Notes under the pieces: generated by a model
What the model was told of the DNA's origin: nothing
Seen by the model: only the letters and a program-made list of their open reading frames with translations
The model's database searches: none
In this document: piece after piece, positions 28,864 to 37,478 of the stretch
Layout: every line of letters starts with the position of its first letter
How positions within the stretch are numbered: the stretch's first letter is position 1
Source of the DNA: Streptomyces ferrugineus
Lineage (GTDB): Bacteria > Actinomycetota > Actinomycetes > Streptomycetales > Streptomycetaceae
Assembly: GCF_015160855.1 (NCBI RefSeq)
Contig: NZ_CP063373.1
Span: forward strand, 8,035,001 to 8,099,000
DNA: 64,000 nucleotides
Reading direction: 5' to 3'
Made by a program: the position numbers and the translations under genes

Positions 28864-30615
28864 CTACTTCTCGGCGGTACCGACGTTGAGGTAGTCGTAC
28901 TGACCGCTCCAGGCGGACGACGACACCAGGTTGGTGGCGTGCGGCGAGCGGTACAGCAGGACCTTGAAGTAGGTCAGCGGAACGATGACGGCCTGTTCCA
29001 TCATCTTCTGGTCGACCTCGGTGTACGCCTTGGTGCGAGCGGCCTCGTCGGTGTTGCCGATCGCGTCGTCCAGCAGCTTGTTGATCTCGGGGTTGTCCAG
29101 CTCGGACAGGTTGGTGTTGCCGGACTGGCTGATGGCCTTGCCGTGCGCGATCTGCTGCAGGAAGCCGTAGCCGGTGGGCCAGTCGGCGCCCCACTGCATC
29201 ATGATCAGGCCGATGTTGTTCTTCTGGTTGAACTTGGGCACGCCCGCGTAGTCGGAGAAGTACTTGCCGGACGGGTACTGCTTGATGCTCGCGTCGATGC
29301 CGACCTTCTTCAGCGCGCCGACGATCGCGGTGGCCGCGTCGACCTCGCCCTGCCGGTCGCTGCGGGCCGAGATCGAGGTCTTGAAGCCGCCCTCCTTGCC
29401 ACAGGCCTTCAGGTGCTCCTTGGCCTTGGCCACGTCGCCCTTGCTGTCCTTGGTGGCGTACAGGTCGGACTTCTCGTAGCCCGTGACGTCGGTGGGCAGG
29501 ACGGTGGTGGCGATGTCACCGCGGACCGGGCCGCCCATCGCCGTCTGCACGGCGGTCTTGTCGATCGCGTACTCGACGGCCTTGCGGCACTCGACGTTGT
29601 CGAACGGCGCCACCTTGGTGTTGATCGCCGTGTAGATGAGGCGACCGCCCAGCGCGTTGTCCGTGTTGGCCATCTCGGCCTTGTCGTTCAGGATCTGCGC
29701 CTGGGTCTGCGCGTCGACACCGGTTCCCTGGATGTCGATCATGGTGGCCCCGGACATCACGTCCTTGTCGATCGTGGCCTTGTTGACCTTGAGGTTCACC
29801 ACGATCTTGTCCGGGTACTGCTTGCGCAGCGGGTCCGTCTTGGCGTCCCACTCGGGGTTGCGCACCAGGACGATCTGCTTGCCCTCCTCGTACTTCTGGA
29901 ACTTGTACGAGCCGGAGGAGACGACCTTCTTGGTGTAGTCCACACCCGTGTCCTTGGCCCGCGGCACGGGGGCCGTCTGCGGGGCGCTGACCAGGTAGTC
30001 GAACTCGGAGAACGACTTGTTCAGGTGGAAGACGATCGTGTGGTCGTCCGGGGTCTCGATGGACGAGATGCCCTTTTCGCTCTTGTCCTTGTAGGGGCCC
30101 TGGTACTTGTCCGGGTCGTCCAGCAGCTGCTGGAAGTAGTTGGGGCCGAGGGAGAGCACGTCACGGGCGAAGTTCGAGCGCTCCACGGCGTACTTGACGT
30201 CCTTGGCGGTGACCGGGGTCCCGTCCTCGTACTTGACGCCCTGGCGAATCTTGTACGTCCAGGTCTTGCCGCCGTCGCTGGGCGTGCCCTTGCTCTCGGC
30301 GAGGTCCGGGACGAGCTCGTTGCCCGCCTCACCGGGGCCGGGCTTGAACGTCATCAACGGACGCGCGTAGAGGCGGCTGAAGTTGTAGCCGTAGGCGTAG
30401 TACATGTTGCCCGGGTCCAGGGACTCGGGAGCATCGGAGCTCGCGTAGGTGACCGTGCCCCCCTTGTGCGTGGACTCGTTCACGACTCCCTTGGTCGCGG
30501 CGTTGGCGCCGGCGCCCTTGGACGTCTCTTTGCCGTCGTCGGCTTTGCTGCAGCCCGCCAGAAGCAGACCGGCGCAGCTGGCGGCCGCCACTGCGGCCAT
30601 TGCTGACCTTCGCAT
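28864..30615 (-). CDS. oppA: peptide ABC transporter substrate-binding lipoprotein
   Basis: This 583-residue SBP_bac_5 family lipoprotein captures peptides outside the membrane. The signal peptide ends in the lipobox LLLAGC (Cys at about 21). The family signature KTWTYKIRQGVKYEDGTPVTAKDV (trimmed) lies near residue 120. The ATG at 30615 has AGGGGA upstream; a longer frame starting at 30732 is not credible because it lacks a signal peptide start. It is the second gene of the C-A-B-D-F operon. The specificity is unknown. Confidence 0.94.
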   Translation of the reverse strand: MRRSAMAAVAAASCAGLLLAGCSKADDGKETSKGAGANAATKGVVNESTHKGGTVTYASSDAPESLDPGNMYYAYGYNFSRLYARPLMTFKPGPGEAGNELVPDLAESKGTPSDGGKTWTYKIRQGVKYEDGTPVTAKDVKYAVERSNFARDVLSLGPNYFQQLLDDPDKYQGPYKDKSEKGISSIETPDDHTIVFHLNKSFSEFDYLVSAPQTAPVPRAKDTGVDYTKKVVSSGSYKFQKYEEGKQIVLVRNPEWDAKTDPLRKQYPDKIVVNLKVNKATIDKDVMSGATMIDIQGTGVDAQTQAQILNDKAEMANTDNALGGRLIYTAINTKVAPFDNVECRKAVEYAIDKTAVQTAMGGPVRGDIATTVLPTDVTGYEKSDLYATKDSKGDVAKAKEHLKACGKEGGFKTSISARSDRQGEVDAATAIVGALKKVGIDASIKQYPSGKYFSDYAGVPKFNQKNNIGLIMMQWGADWPTGYGFLQQIAHGKAISQSGNTNLSELDNPEINKLLDDAIGNTDEAARTKAYTEVDQKMMEQAVIVPLTYFKVLLYRSPHATNLVSSSAWSGQYDYLNVGTAEK

Positions 30616-30691
30616 GATGGTCGGATTCCCCTTCGTAGGTGGACATTTGGGTGGGACGTCGGGTCGCGGCCGGGCGCGGCGACCGCGGACG

Positions 30692-31690
30692 TCAGCGGCT
30701 GCGGGGGTCGAGTGCGTCCCGGAGGCCGTCACCGAGCAGGTTGAAGGCCAGCACCGTGACGAAGATCGCGAGGCCGGGAACGATCATGTACTGCGGGTCG
30801 ACCTCGAAGAAGTCGACGGCCTGGTTGAGCATTCCGCCCCACGACGCCTGGGGCGGCTGGATACCCACGCCGAGGAAGCTCAGCGAGGCTTCGAAGAGGA
30901 TGTTCGTCGGGATGAGCAGCGTCGCGTAGACGATGATCGGCGCGACGAGGTTGGGCAGGAGTTCCTTGAAGAGGATGTACGGGCCGCCGGCGCCCATCCC
31001 CCGGGAGGCGTCGACGAACTCGCGCTCCCGCAGCGCCAGGGTCTGACCGCGCACGATGCGCCCCATGTACGGCCAGTTGAAGAAGCCGATGACGAAGATC
31101 AGCACGGAGATGTGCAGGGGCAGCCCTTCGAGGCCGAAGGCACCGCCCTGGAGCGTCGCGGAGATGGCGATGGCGAAGAGGAGCAGCGGGAACGCGAGGA
31201 AGGTGTCCATGAGGCGGCTGACGACGGTGTCGACCCGTCCTCCGTAGTAGCCGGCGACCAGGCCCATCACCGTGCCGATGGCGACGGACAGCAGCGTCGC
31301 GCCGAAGGCGACGACCAGGGAGACCCAGGAACCCTCCAGGATGCGCGCGAGGATGTCCCGGCCGAACTTCGGCTCGACACCCAGCGGATGGTCCCAGCTC
31401 ATCCCACCGAAGTCACCCTTGGGCAGAGAGGTGTTGGGGTCGATCAGGTCCTGGTGAAAGGCGTTGGGGTCGAGCCCCAGCACTGCCTGGAGCGGGCGGG
31501 ACAGGACCGCCACGAGGATGAGCAGCACGACAACGATGCCGCCCGCCACCGCGACCCTGTCGCGCTTGAAACGGGTCCAGGCGATCTGCCCGAGTGACCG
31601 GCCCTCGATCTTCTCGGACTCGACCCCCTTCAGCACGACCTCCGGCTGGGCGTCGGCCTGCGATCCGGTGGTCTCGATCGGTGCCGTCAC
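30692..31690 (-). CDS. oppC: peptide ABC transporter permease C
   Basis: This 332-residue permease begins with a polar, acidic cytoplasmic region (VTAPIETTGSQADAQPEVVL) and has six helices and the EAA-loop region REREFVDASRGMGAG. The GTG at 31690 is preceded by GAGAGGGG. It is the promoter-proximal gene of the operon. The common order for this family is A-B-C-D-F, so here permease C has moved to the front. Confidence 0.92.
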   Translation of the reverse strand: MTAPIETTGSQADAQPEVVLKGVESEKIEGRSLGQIAWTRFKRDRVAVAGGIVVVLLILVAVLSRPLQAVLGLDPNAFHQDLIDPNTSLPKGDFGGMSWDHPLGVEPKFGRDILARILEGSWVSLVVAFGATLLSVAIGTVMGLVAGYYGGRVDTVVSRLMDTFLAFPLLLFAIAISATLQGGAFGLEGLPLHISVLIFVIGFFNWPYMGRIVRGQTLALREREFVDASRGMGAGGPYILFKELLPNLVAPIIVYATLLIPTNILFEASLSFLGVGIQPPQASWGGMLNQAVDFFEVDPQYMIVPGLAIFVTVLAFNLLGDGLRDALDPRSR

Positions 31691-32052
31691 GGTGCGTCTG
31701 ACCCCTCTCGGCCGACGGTTGTCGGCCCCCCTGGCTGCCGCTGTAGCGGTTGCTCCAACTCGCACACAGAACCTACCGGTCCGTGTCTTGCCGGGAGTCT
31801 TCAACGCTTTGGCGATCTGTTACCAGAGCTGGCGAGGAAAGTATGCGCAACCGTGATGCTGGCTGCGAGGTTCCGTTATCCGAACAGTGGATAACGGCCG
31901 CCGGACGGACGTCAGTTGGGGCGTATGAGGGCGGACCGGGACCTTCCGATCGTATCTACGCGCGGAGATTCGCCTGGGAAACCGAAGTTGACGGCCCTTT
32001 GCGCTGACGACAGCCGGGTCTGCGACCGGTCGGAAGGCCAGCCCATGAATGA
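31691..32052. promoter_or_regulatory. intergenic region upstream of the peptide transporter operon
   Basis: This is 362 bases without a gene. It must hold the opp operon promoter on the reverse strand, but I could not pick a convincing -35/-10 pair. The only clear structure is the 9-bp inverted repeat at 31872-31896. Confidence 0.45.
31872..31896. promoter_or_regulatory. 9-bp inverted repeat CCGTTATCC / GGATAACGG
   Basis: A perfect inverted repeat (31872-31880 and 31888-31896) with a 7-base spacer lies about 180 bases upstream of oppC and 157 bases after the SseB-like gene stop. It could be a regulator site for the transporter or a weak terminator of the upstream gene. It is AT-richer than its surroundings, which favours an operator. 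Confidence 0.5.
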
Positions 32053-32853
32053 TCAGTAACGGCCCTGTGGCGGTGGGTAGCCGTAGCCGGCCGCCGGCGC
32101 CTGTGCCGGGGCGACGGCGTGCGCCTCGCGGTCGTAGAACGGACGGGCGGCGGCACGCATCCACATCGCGACCGGATCGTCGTCGTCGGACATCGCCACG
32201 GTCGACACCGGCAGCCCGTCCGGGACCGCGCCGATCGACTGGAGCATCATCGAGCGCACCGCGTCCACGGCCGGCGGGCTGGTGTCGTACACGTCGAGCC
32301 CGATCGCGAGATACGGCGCGCCGAGGGCCGGCTGCACCCAGGCGCGGCGCAGGGAGCGGACGGCGGGGGTGCGGTGGGCGTTCTGTGCGAGCAGGGCGTA
32401 GAACTGCGGGATCTCGATGCCGGGTTCCGACAGCCGCAGCGGGCCGGCGGGCTGGCGGTCCAGGCCGGTGGCGATGCGGCGCAGGTCGAGCCAGGGGATG
32501 CCGACGCCGCCGCCCGGGGCGTGCGGGTTGAGCCACAGGCCGTAGTGGTCCGGGTAGAGGGTGCGGGCCACGTCGACTCCGTCGACCACCTCGTAACTGC
32601 GGTTCCAGCCGCTGGCCGACAGCTCCTGGGCGGAGGTGACGCACGGCGCGTAGCCGTATCCCTCGACCTCCATGTTTCCGTACTGGGCGTCCGGGGAGCC
32701 GGACTGGCCGTGCCACAGCAGCATCCAGACCTGGCCGTTGTTCGGGGTGGCGAGGGCGCGCAGGAGGGCCTCGTAGGCGTCGTAGCGCCCGGGCGTCACC
32801 TGGCGCAGCATGTGCTCGACCTGTCCGGTCGAGGTGGTGCCGCTCGCGCTCAC
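32053..32853 (-). CDS. SseB-family protein (enhanced serine sensitivity), copy 1
   Basis: This 266-residue protein is related to SseB. It carries an N-terminal SseB domain (WMLLWHGQ, then GYAPCVTSAQEL) and a C-terminal SseB_C-like domain (YLAIGLDVYDTSPPAVDAVRSM, trimmed) with a Pro/Gly/Tyr-rich tail. E. coli SseB overexpression alters serine sensitivity, but its mechanism is not defined. It lies 97 bases after a paralogue and within 5 kb of gcv, glyA and sdaA, a setting compatible with serine metabolism. Confidence 0.82.
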   Translation of the reverse strand: MSASGTTSTGQVEHMLRQVTPGRYDAYEALLRALATPNNGQVWMLLWHGQSGSPDAQYGNMEVEGYGYAPCVTSAQELSASGWNRSYEVVDGVDVARTLYPDHYGLWLNPHAPGGGVGIPWLDLRRIATGLDRQPAGPLRLSEPGIEIPQFYALLAQNAHRTPAVRSLRRAWVQPALGAPYLAIGLDVYDTSPPAVDAVRSMMLQSIGAVPDGLPVSTVAMSDDDDPVAMWMRAAARPFYDREAHAVAPAQAPAAGYGYPPPQGRY

Positions 32854-32950
32854 CTTTTAACCGCCCCTTCGCGAAGTCCGTTTTCGCAACAAGCTTAAGC
32901 GTTGAGAGCTCGGGACCTGATGTGGTCTGCGGGCCGCGGGTCGTGCGACG

Positions 32951-33742
32951 TCAGAAGTCCCGCTGGTAGAAAGGGCGTACCCGCTGCCGCATCCAGTCGA
33001 TCACCGGATCCTGGGCCACGTCGAGCAGGACCAGGTTGACCGGCCACTGGACCGGGGCACGGCCGAGGGCCCGGGCGAGGGCCTCCATGGGGGCCGCTCG
33101 CAGGTCGCCGTCCCAGTGGGAGAGTTCCACGCCTATGAACATCACCGGGGTGGCCGTCTCGATCGCCGCGAGGCAGCGGCGGGCCGTCGCCACCACGCCG
33201 GTCCCCGCGAACTCGGCCGACGCCGCCGCGAGGAAGTCGACCGGGTCCTCCTGCCAGTCGGGCTCGTAGAGCTTGACGCGGCCCCCGGAGGTGAGGCCGT
33301 CCAGCGGCGTACGGCCCACCCGGCACAGTTCGGCGACCGCCGCCGGCGGGAGGGGGACGCCGACCACGCCGTCCGGGTTCAGGGCGATGCCGACCTGCGG
33401 GGGCAGTCCGCGGGCGAACTCCACGGCCGGGGCGACGGTGTACGCCATGTGGGAGCCGACGACCTGGCGGAACTGTTCCTCGGAGCTGAACACCGGGACG
33501 TATCCCTGGCCCTCGATCTCCACCGTCGGCAGGTCCAGCGGGCCGCTGTGCGGACCGCCGCCGCCCGGCAGGGGCACCCAGACGAAGCTGCGGCCCAGCA
33601 CCTCGAGGATCCGGCCGCCCGCCGAGGGCATGCCGAGGGAGGCCGAGAGCACCTCCTCCAGTTCGTTGCCGGGCCAACCGCCGTGCGGATGGAGGTGGGC
33701 CGGGGCCGGGAAGTCCGCGGGGAGATCCGCTGGGAAGTCCAT
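32951..33742 (-). CDS. SseB-family protein, copy 2
   Basis: This 263-residue SseB-like protein is paralogous to its neighbour. Shared features are the FVWVPLPGGGG strand, the GYVPVFSSEEQFRQVV segment (the SseB hallmark) and the C-terminal LLDVAQDPVIDWMRQRVRPFY, which matches PVAMWMRAAARPFYDR in copy 1. It is probably co-transcribed with copy 1. Its upstream region opens directly into the minisatellite. Its function is unknown beyond the serine-sensitivity association of the family. Confidence 0.82.
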   Translation of the reverse strand: MDFPADLPADFPAPAHLHPHGGWPGNELEEVLSASLGMPSAGGRILEVLGRSFVWVPLPGGGGPHSGPLDLPTVEIEGQGYVPVFSSEEQFRQVVGSHMAYTVAPAVEFARGLPPQVGIALNPDGVVGVPLPPAAVAELCRVGRTPLDGLTSGGRVKLYEPDWQEDPVDFLAAASAEFAGTGVVATARRCLAAIETATPVMFIGVELSHWDGDLRAAPMEALARALGRAPVQWPVNLVLLDVAQDPVIDWMRQRVRPFYQRDF

Positions 33743-33820
33743 CTGTGTCTGACCGCCTGCTGTGAACCACGTCTGAGGCTCAGAAGGCTATCGGGTGTCC
33801 GGCCGGTCCGGACCAGGGAC

Positions 33821-34583
33821 GGTCACACCGCGCACGCGACGACAGTCCGACCGCGCGCGTGGCCGCGTGCGTGCGGCTGGTCGGAACGTGCGTGCGGCGG
33901 TCGGCGCGTGCGTGCGGCCGCCGGCACGTGCCTGCGGTCGGTCGGCGCGTGCCTGCGGTCGGTCGGCGCGTGCCTGCGGTCGGTCGGCACGTGCCTGCGG
34001 CCGGTCGGCACGTGCCTGCGGCCGGTCAGCGTCCCTGCGGCCAGTCGGCGCCTACCTACGGCGGTCAGCGCTTGCCTGCGGCGGTCGCACCGCGCACAAC
34101 GACAGTCCGACCACGCATGCAGCCGGTCGCCGCGTGCCTGCGACCAGTCGGCGCGTCCCCGCGGCCGGTCAGCCCGTCCCCGCGACCAGTCGGCAGGTGC
34201 CGTCGGCGGTCAGCGCTTGCCTGCGGCGGTCGGCACGTGCCTACGCCGGTCGGCGCGTGCATGCGGCGGTCGCACCGCGCACAACGACAGTCCGACCGCG
34301 CATGCAGCCGGTCGCCGCGTGCCTGCGACCAGTCGGCGCGTCCCTGCGGCCGGTCGGCACGTCCCTGCGGCCAGTCGGCGCCTACCTACGGCGGTCAGCG
34401 CTTGCCTGCGGCGGTCGCACCGCGCACAACGACAGTCCGACCGCGCGTGCGGCCGGAAGGCACGTGCCTGCGGCCAGTCGGCACGTGCCTGCGGTCGGTC
34501 GGCGCGTCCCTGCGGCCGGTCGGCGCGTCCCTGCGACCGATCAGCGCGTCCCCGCGGCCAGTCGGCGCGTCCCCGCGGCCGGT
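33821..34583. repeat. 20-21-bp tandem minisatellite with higher-order structure
   Basis: About 28 units of 19-21 bp follow the consensus GGTCGGCGCGTGCCTGCGGC(C), many with the palindrome GGCACGTGCC. They are interleaved with a 42-bp block (containing CGCACAACGACAGTCCGACC) at 34083-34124, 34268-34309 and 34413-34454, and a degenerate first copy at 33821-33864. Identical 40-bp pairs precede blocks 1 and 3 (34043-34082 and 34373-34412). Unit lengths of 19, 20 and 21 break the reading frame, so this is not a protein repeat despite long open frames on both strands. No flanking gene enters it. Confidence 0.88.
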
Positions 34584-34676
34584 CGATCACGGCATGTGGT
34601 GGGCTGGGCGCCGTATCGTCCGGCAGCGCCGCATGGCGTCGGCACGGGAGGTCGGGAGCGCACGGGCCGCGGGCGG

Positions 34677-35351
34677 TCAGCCTGCGAAGCCGATCCGGCG
34701 CAGGACGTTCGCCGCCTCCCGGTCCAGCAGCACCGCGGAGTCGCAGCCCCGGGGCAGATGGCCCTTCTCCACCGAGCGCAGCAGGTGGCCGGCGGCCCTG
34801 CGGTGGCGCAGGAAGGCGTAGCGCGAGACGCCCCGGCCGCGCTCGCGCTGGCCCTCCAGGGCCGTGTCCGGGGTCACGTCGAGCAGCAGCAGATGCAGCG
34901 TGCCGCCGCGGCGGCGGGCCTCGCGGGCCAGCCAGGCGCGTACCCAGGCCTGGGTGCCGCAGTCGTGCACGACGACGCCCTCGCCGGAGCGCAGCGCGCG
35001 GCGCAGCCCGGCGTAGTGGGCGAGGCGGACCAGGGGACGGTAGATCGCGTAGGGCAGGAAGCCGGACATACGGGCGTCCCAGCGGTCCCGGGTGTCCTGG
35101 GAGTCGATGCGGATGCCCTTCACCGCCCGCCTCATCAGGGTGGACTTGCCGCTGCCGGGCAGGCCGGTGATCACGACGAGGTCCTCGGGGGCGAAGAGCA
35201 GCGCGTGCGGACTGTGGCCGGAGCGCTCGCGCAGATCGCGGACCACGGGCGCGGGGCACTGGGCGCGGGCTTCGACACCGGGGGCCGCGGGCTGCTTGGG
35301 CAGCGCGATGCCCGAGGTCGTGGCGTACGCCGTGGTGCGGTTCACCGTCAT
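34677..35351 (-). CDS. P-loop AAA/kinase-like ATPase
   Basis: This 224-residue protein has an N-terminal Walker A GLPGSGKST (about residues 62-70), followed by RRAVKGIRIDSQD and a Walker B-like LHLLLLDVTP. The length and layout suit a P-loop kinase of the AAA_33/zeta-like type that phosphorylates a small molecule or nucleic acid end. Its substrate is unknown. GGAGGAGG lies just before the ATG. Its 3' end borders the minisatellite, and upstream it is divergent from the glycine riboswitch. Confidence 0.82.
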   Translation of the reverse strand: MTVNRTTAYATTSGIALPKQPAAPGVEARAQCPAPVVRDLRERSGHSPHALLFAPEDLVVITGLPGSGKSTLMRRAVKGIRIDSQDTRDRWDARMSGFLPYAIYRPLVRLAHYAGLRRALRSGEGVVVHDCGTQAWVRAWLAREARRRGGTLHLLLLDVTPDTALEGQRERGRGVSRYAFLRHRRAAGHLLRSVEKGHLPRGCDSAVLLDREAANVLRRIGFAG

Positions 35352-35524
35352 CGTCCTCCTCCGGGGTCAGGATTCCCCATCCCCACTGAGCGTAAAGAGA
35401 AGGTAATAGAGGATCTCTCGCTTTTTCGTTCGCTTCCTGCCACAAGCCGGTTACAGACATGCCCTGCCGCGGGGCGGTCCAGGCATGCAATGATGTCCGC
35501 GCCAACTGCATACCGGCCGTTTGA

Positions 35525-35756
35525 ATCCGCGCGGGAGAGTTCCCAGCAGTGCAGTGCAGCGCTGGGACGCCGAAGGAGCAAGTCCCTCCCTTGAATCTCT
35601 CAGGCCCCGTTACCGCGCGGGCGAGGCACATCTGAAAAGCGGGCCGCCCCCTCGCCCTGGACGACAGGCGAGGCGTGGCCCCACCCAAGGTGCAAGCCGT
35701 GATCGTCCCTGTGGCGGTCGTGGCGAACCTCTCAGGTTCCGATGACAGATGGGGAG
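35525..35756 (+). promoter_or_regulatory. tandem glycine riboswitch upstream of gcvT
   Basis: Two glycine aptamers lie back to back. Aptamer 1 (about 35527-35620) has GGGAGAG, the conserved GCCGAAGGAGCAA (35569-35581) and GAATCTCTCAGG, closed by CCGCGCGG pairing (35527-35534 with 35613-35620). Aptamer 2 (35629-35751) has CATCTG pairing with CAGATG (35629-35634 and 35746-35751), ACCCAAGGTGCAAGCCG and GAACCTCTCAGG. The gcvT start lies 46 bases downstream. In this family glycine binding turns the glycine-cleavage genes on. Confidence 0.93.
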
Positions 35757-35796
35757 GAACGACCTCGCCCGTCCTGCCTTGGGAGACGACCGTCCG

Positions 35797-36915
35797 ATGA
35801 GCAGTACCCCACTCCGTCACACCGCGCTCGATGCCCTGCATCGCTCGCTCGGCGCGACGATGACCGACTTCGCCGGCTGGGACATGCCCCTGCGCTACGG
35901 CTCCGAGCGCGACGAGCACAACGCCGTGCGGACGAAGGCCGGGCTCTTCGATCTCTCCCACATGGGCGAGATCACCGTCACCGGCCCGCAGGCCGCGGCC
36001 CTGCTGAACCACGCCCTGGTCGGCAACATCGCCTCCGTCGGCGTCGGCCGCGCCCGCTACACCATGATCTGCCAGGCCGACGGCGGCATCCTGGACGACC
36101 TGATCGTCTACCGGCTGGCCGAGACCGAGTACATGGTCGTGGCCAACGCCTCCAACGCCCAGGTGGTGCTGGACGCGCTGGTGGACCGTTCCGCCGGCTT
36201 CGACGCCGAGGTGCGTGACGACCGGAACGCGTACGCGCTGCTCGCCGTCCAGGGCCCCGAGTCCCCCGGCATCCTGAAGTCCCTCACCGACGCCGACCTC
36301 GACGGCCTGAAGTACTACGCCGGCCTGCCCGGCACCGTCGCCGGAGTCCCCGCGCTCATCGCCCGCACGGGCTACACCGGCGAGGACGGCTTCGAGCTGT
36401 TCGTGAAGCCGGAGCACGCCGTCGAGCTGTGGCAGGCGCTGACCAAGGCGGGCGAGGGCGTCGGCCTGGTCCCCTGCGGGCTGTCCTGCCGGGACACGCT
36501 GCGCCTGGAGGCGGGCATGCCGCTGTACGGCCATGAGCTGTCGACCTCCCTGACCCCCTTCGACGCCGGGCTCGGCCGGGTGGTGAAGTTCGAGAAGGAG
36601 GGCGACTTCGTCGGGCGCGAGGCGCTGGCCGAGGCCGCCGACCGCGCCGATCGGAACCCGCCGCGCGTCCTGGTCGGCCTGATCGCCGAGGGGCGTCGCG
36701 TCCCGCGCGCCGGGTACCCGGTCGTCGCCGGCGGCGAGGTCGTCGGCGAGGTCACCTCCGGCGCCCCCTCCCCCACCCTGGGCAAGCCCATCGCCATGGC
36801 GTACGTCGACGCCGCGCACTCGGCGCCGGGCACGGCGGGCGTCGGTGTGGACATCCGCGGCAGCCACGAGCCGTACGAGGTCGTGGCGCTGCCGTTCTAC
36901 AAGCGGCAGAAGTAG
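35797..36915 (+). CDS. gcvT: glycine cleavage system aminomethyltransferase (T protein)
   Basis: GcvT releases ammonia from the lipoyl-bound aminomethyl group and passes the carbon unit to tetrahydrofolate. It has 372 residues. Motifs include MTDFAGWDMPLRYGSERDEHNAVR (trimmed), DLSHMGEITVTGPQA and RTGYTGEDGFELF. ATG 35797 is chosen with GGGAG 11 bases upstream. An upstream in-frame ATG at 35749 overlaps the riboswitch and would add 16 residues. It is the first gene of the riboswitch-controlled gcvT-gcvH-glyA series. Confidence 0.95.
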   Translation: MSSTPLRHTALDALHRSLGATMTDFAGWDMPLRYGSERDEHNAVRTKAGLFDLSHMGEITVTGPQAAALLNHALVGNIASVGVGRARYTMICQADGGILDDLIVYRLAETEYMVVANASNAQVVLDALVDRSAGFDAEVRDDRNAYALLAVQGPESPGILKSLTDADLDGLKYYAGLPGTVAGVPALIARTGYTGEDGFELFVKPEHAVELWQALTKAGEGVGLVPCGLSCRDTLRLEAGMPLYGHELSTSLTPFDAGLGRVVKFEKEGDFVGREALAEAADRADRNPPRVLVGLIAEGRRVPRAGYPVVAGGEVVGEVTSGAPSPTLGKPIAMAYVDAAHSAPGTAGVGVDIRGSHEPYEVVALPFYKRQK

Positions 36916-37086
36916 CGCCAGAAGAAGAGACTGACAGCGGTGCGTGCGTGGCCCCGCGCACATCCCCCGCCGATCACACACGCGCCGATCACACCTGCAT
37001 CGTTCCCACCTGCATCGATACATATCGATACATATCGAGCAGTCCCCCTTTCCCACCACTCCCGCGCGTACAGGAGAATTCAGGCC

Positions 37087-37464
37087 ATGAGCAACCCCCA
37101 GCAGCTTCGCTACAGCAAGGAGCACGAGTGGCTGTCGACCGCCGAGGACGGCGTCTCGACGGTCGGCATCACGGAGTTCGCGGCGAACGCGCTCGGCGAT
37201 GTCGTCTACGCCCAGCTCCCCGAGGTCGGCTCGACCGTGACCGCGGGTGAGACCTGCGGCGAGCTGGAGTCGACGAAGTCGGTGTCCGACCTGTACTCCC
37301 CGGTCACCGGCGAGGTCACCGAGATCAACGAGGACGTGGTGAACGACCCGGCGCTGGTGAACTCCGCCCCCTTCGAGGGTGGCTGGCTGTTCAAGGTGCG
37401 CGTCGCGGAGGAGCCGGCCGACCTGCTCTCCGCCGACGAGTACGTGGCCCACACCGCCGGCTGA
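37087..37464 (+). CDS. gcvH: glycine cleavage system H protein
   Basis: GcvH is the lipoyl carrier that shuttles the aminomethyl intermediate between P, T and L proteins. It has 125 residues. The lipoylated Lys is in [17 protein letters not shown] (about residue 64). AGGAGA precedes the ATG. The gcvP gene is not adjacent. The 171-base gap after gcvT holds a short ATACATATCG direct repeat and no other gene. Confidence 0.96.
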   Translation: MSNPQQLRYSKEHEWLSTAEDGVSTVGITEFAANALGDVVYAQLPEVGSTVTAGETCGELESTKSVSDLYSPVTGEVTEINEDVVNDPALVNSAPFEGGWLFKVRVAEEPADLLSADEYVAHTAG

Positions 37465-37478
37465 GGAGTCGTATCCGC

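Noticed and set aside
33821..34583. CRISPR array
   Set aside because: Units are contiguous without unique spacers, lengths vary from 19 to 21 bp, and no cas genes are nearby.
33795..35594. A repeat protein with heptapeptides such as ACGRSAR
   Set aside because: Units of 19 and 20 bp shift the frame, no ribosome site precedes it, and the frame continues antisense through the P-loop gene.
36916..37086. Regulatory element from the ATACATATCG repeat before gcvH
   Set aside because: It is short and isolated, with no palindrome or promoter pattern that I could support.
34210..37452. A 3.2-kb open frame on the reverse strand across the minisatellite and gcvT
   Set aside because: It runs antisense through clear genes and the repeat array. 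Open frames of this length are common in high-GC DNA, and no domain is recognisable.
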